A stretch of DNA of 64,000 bases from Bacteroidota bacterium (GTDB taxonomy: Bacteria; Bacteroidota; Bacteroidia; AKYH767-A; OLB10), in contig JADJPB010000010.1 of the NCBI GenBank assembly GCA_016713445.1, positions 117,798 to 181,797 of the forward strand, given 5' to 3'. Below are positions 63,101 through 64,000 of the stretch, in pieces. Within the stretch, counting starts at the first letter, position 1; every line of letters starts with the position of its first letter. Made by a program: the position numbers and the translations under genes. Under the pieces are notes generated by a model, which saw only the letters and a list, made by a program, of their open reading frames with translations, was not told the DNA's origin and searched no databases.

Positions 63101-64000
63101 GATTTTCATTTAAAACGCGCACTAAAGAATTGTTTCTTAATCCAGACCGCTTACAAGTGCGTTTAAGCACGAGTGGAGCAAGCACCAATGTCGGAAATTC
63201 TTACTTGAGTACAGGTGATTTTAGTACACTATTATTGGATATTAATCCAACATTAGACTATACCACTTATCCAGAAGACTGGGTATTATTTACTGTTACA
63301 ATTAGTGGGCAACCTGTTCCGACTGCCGGACGTATTGCCTTTCGATATTATGTTTCTGACGCAGGACCAATCGGAATAAATAGTTATTATATTGGAATTG
63401 ATGATGTGTCTTTTACAGAAGCGAACTCTCCTTTAGCTGCTTGCGAACAACCGTTAGGTTATGTTCTAAATAATTATGATTGTAATGACAACGATCCCAA
63501 TATTAACCCCTTCTCTACAGAAATAAGTTGTAATGGGGTAGATGATAATTGCAATGGAAACATTGATGATAATAACGCTTTACATTTTGATGGATTTAAT
63601 GATATAGTTCAAGGAGTAAACCCCTTGCTTCCACAGGGGAACTCCCCACGTACCATTGAAGCATGGATAAAGCCTGTTTGGGATGGAACTATTTTCAGTT
63701 GGGGATCCTCTTCAGGATCCAATCAACAATGTGGACTATTAATGTCTAGTGGTAAGCTGTTTTTTCTAGCTCAAGGCAATGATTTAGCTGGAAATATTTT
63801 AATCGATAATTATTATTTGACTAGAACCCATGTAGCATTAACATTTGATGGAAGTACCATAAAACTTTTTGTTAATGGTGTTTTAGATGTATCTGCATCC
63901 AAAAATTTAAATACATCAGGGATATCATTTGAAATTGGAGCAAACTATGAAGGGATCATTGATGAGCTAAGAATATGGGATGTCGCAAGGACTGCTGAAG
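60109..64000 (+). CDS. Very large choice-of-anchor J / LamG / MopE-repeat surface protein, 3' truncated by window
   Basis: At least 1297 codons, open to the window edge. The ATG at 60109 has an AGGAG element 7 nt before it and gives a signal peptide (MKFIYLFCALLLSGLSFGQ); 60094 is an alternative. After an N-terminal beta region the protein repeats a module. It has a Ca-type loop (YADLDGDGYGN), a MopE-like motif (GGDCNDNDPQ, later EYCNGIDDNCDG and ISCNGVDDNCNG), a choice-of-anchor J domain (LNEGFDDFPAAIATGGW, later LNEEFDNIASVLSSGW) and a LamG/concanavalin domain (SYIGLGKNNC, GALDEIQLYSRVLN). The second round is cut at the end. A T9SS sorting domain is expected beyond the window. Confidence 0.85.
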   Translation, partial: MKFIYLFCALLLSGLSFGQGIEIGAQSHLIVSGNPTIEIRNGSFTNNGIFQAGNGTVLFSGDAISSNVLIGGSSVTSFYNLEIKKQQNGVTLNRNINISNSLILRRGNLILNSFNIDLGTSGVLVNENELSRVTELSTANPGGKILATAVLNNPNAANPGNLGVYITSIENLGNTVIMRGHTRQLASPFDGIYRYYDFVPQNNTKLDATLRFSYLDADDVDHYENVYQQFMSLDNGASWQLKGLTIRETNLNYIEYSGYDTLGRVTLAHEDVQLSTGQIVDSICAGTNVLVPFQTGLSHDTSNTFIAQLSDSLGSFNSPIIIGSIHSATSGSISALIPLTTIFGDKYRIRVVSSSPSVEGTNNNADITIKPSKLFYADLDGDGYGNSSNSTFLCEPNGVYTTLVGGDCNDNDPQITSAIVYYADHDGDGHGNGGQGNITLNEGFDDFPAAIATGGWVVNNVSDPIGPFTWYQGLSNFFSSYSGPANSYVHVNYKSGSGVSTIRNWLITPEVNIANGSVFKFKTRNIYYPAQYPDRLQVRMSTSGSSINIGSPNDPQTGDFATLLLDINETLSPTGYPGVWTEYSITVTGLTGTQSGRFAFYYYVPNGGPGGVNSSTIGIDDVVFSEVGPDIFADCTPPPPGFVLTNDDCDDSNALVYPGAIEYCNGIDDNCDGTAEDNLAPTFFNLEAHYSLDINVQDLTANNHDGLVYSNTIFPSPGVCNSPSHLSFNAGSNVRIPRSVEDDFTASFWFKTSQVAPSGGNWYNGISLVDAEVCGNTDDWGIALIDGGKVCFGIGSNSVDLTIKSVVSNYNNGAWHHIAATRNKITGEIRLYVDNVLAAVGVSSNTNSLIAPSYIGLGKNNCTSGNFIGALDEIQLYSRVLNSLEITVLATCFSNAAFYPDQDGDGYGDGAGTVSLNEEFDNIASVLSSGWTTNNLSYPQGSAGYFQGNTAYFDASSGVGNSYIAVDRNSVGSTFGPQGGDISNWLISPVLNIQDGARFSFKTRTKELFLNPDRLQVRLSTSGASTNVGNSYLSTGDFSTLLLDINPTLDYTTYPEDWVLFTVTISGQPVPTAGRIAFRYYVSDAGPIGINSYYIGIDDVSFTEANSPLAACEQPLGYVLNNYDCNDNDPNINPFSTEISCNGVDDNCNGNIDDNNALHFDGFNDIVQGVNPLLPQGNSPRTIEAWIKPVWDGTIFSWGSSSGSNQQCGLLMSSGKLFFLAQGNDLAGNILIDNYYLTRTHVALTFDGSTIKLFVNGVLDVSASKNLNTSGISFEIGANYEGIIDELRIWDVARTAE

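Overview
The window is a low-GC stretch of a Bacteroidota chromosome. The signs are many secreted proteins with a C-terminal type IX secretion (T9SS) type A sorting domain, SprB-like and PKD repeats, Bacteroidota-type TAnnTTTG promoter boxes, the gene run ATPase-ybeY-mnmG, and a DUF4175 coiled-coil protein. I cannot name the genus.

Layout. 1-6 kb: a Na+/H+ antiporter and two aminoacyl-tRNA synthetase genes, glnS and gltX, separated by about 1.06 kb of direct repeats. 6-12.3 kb: a T9SS cargo, a GreA-like factor, a YHYH-domain protein, and a multi-PAS histidine kinase with a response regulator. 12.5-18 kb: one tightly packed eight-gene minus-strand operon (YHS, DoxX, outer-membrane barrel, DinB, NRDE, ATP-grasp ligase, LysE exporter, Crp/Fnr). 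18.6-33.9 kb: a giant T9SS protein gene (called X here) followed by four tandem copies of a 491-495 aa T9SS gene (Y). The Y copies are separated by truncated X tails and followed by one more X fragment. 34-36.6 kb: a MORN-like protein and nadA. 36.6-47.6 kb: AT-rich spacers and a cluster of parS-like sites (core GTTNCACGTGNAAC) around ybeY and mnmG, which suggests the chromosome origin/centromere region. 47-49 kb: a DtxR/MntR-type regulator divergent from a di-heme cytochrome, with a palindromic operator candidate between them. 49-64 kb: more T9SS-type surface proteins, a membrane protein, a tail-fibre-like protein, and a very large choice-of-anchor/LamG/MopE-repeat protein that runs off the right edge.

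At least ten genes, including the housekeeping genes nadA and ybeY, carry one-base indels, mostly losses in or next to short homopolymers. Restoring one base in each gives full-length family members. I read this as residual long-read assembly error rather than biology, and I give the reconstructed full extents. Truncations that cannot be explained by one base (the RsbW-like ATPase and the X tails) are listed as pseudogenes.
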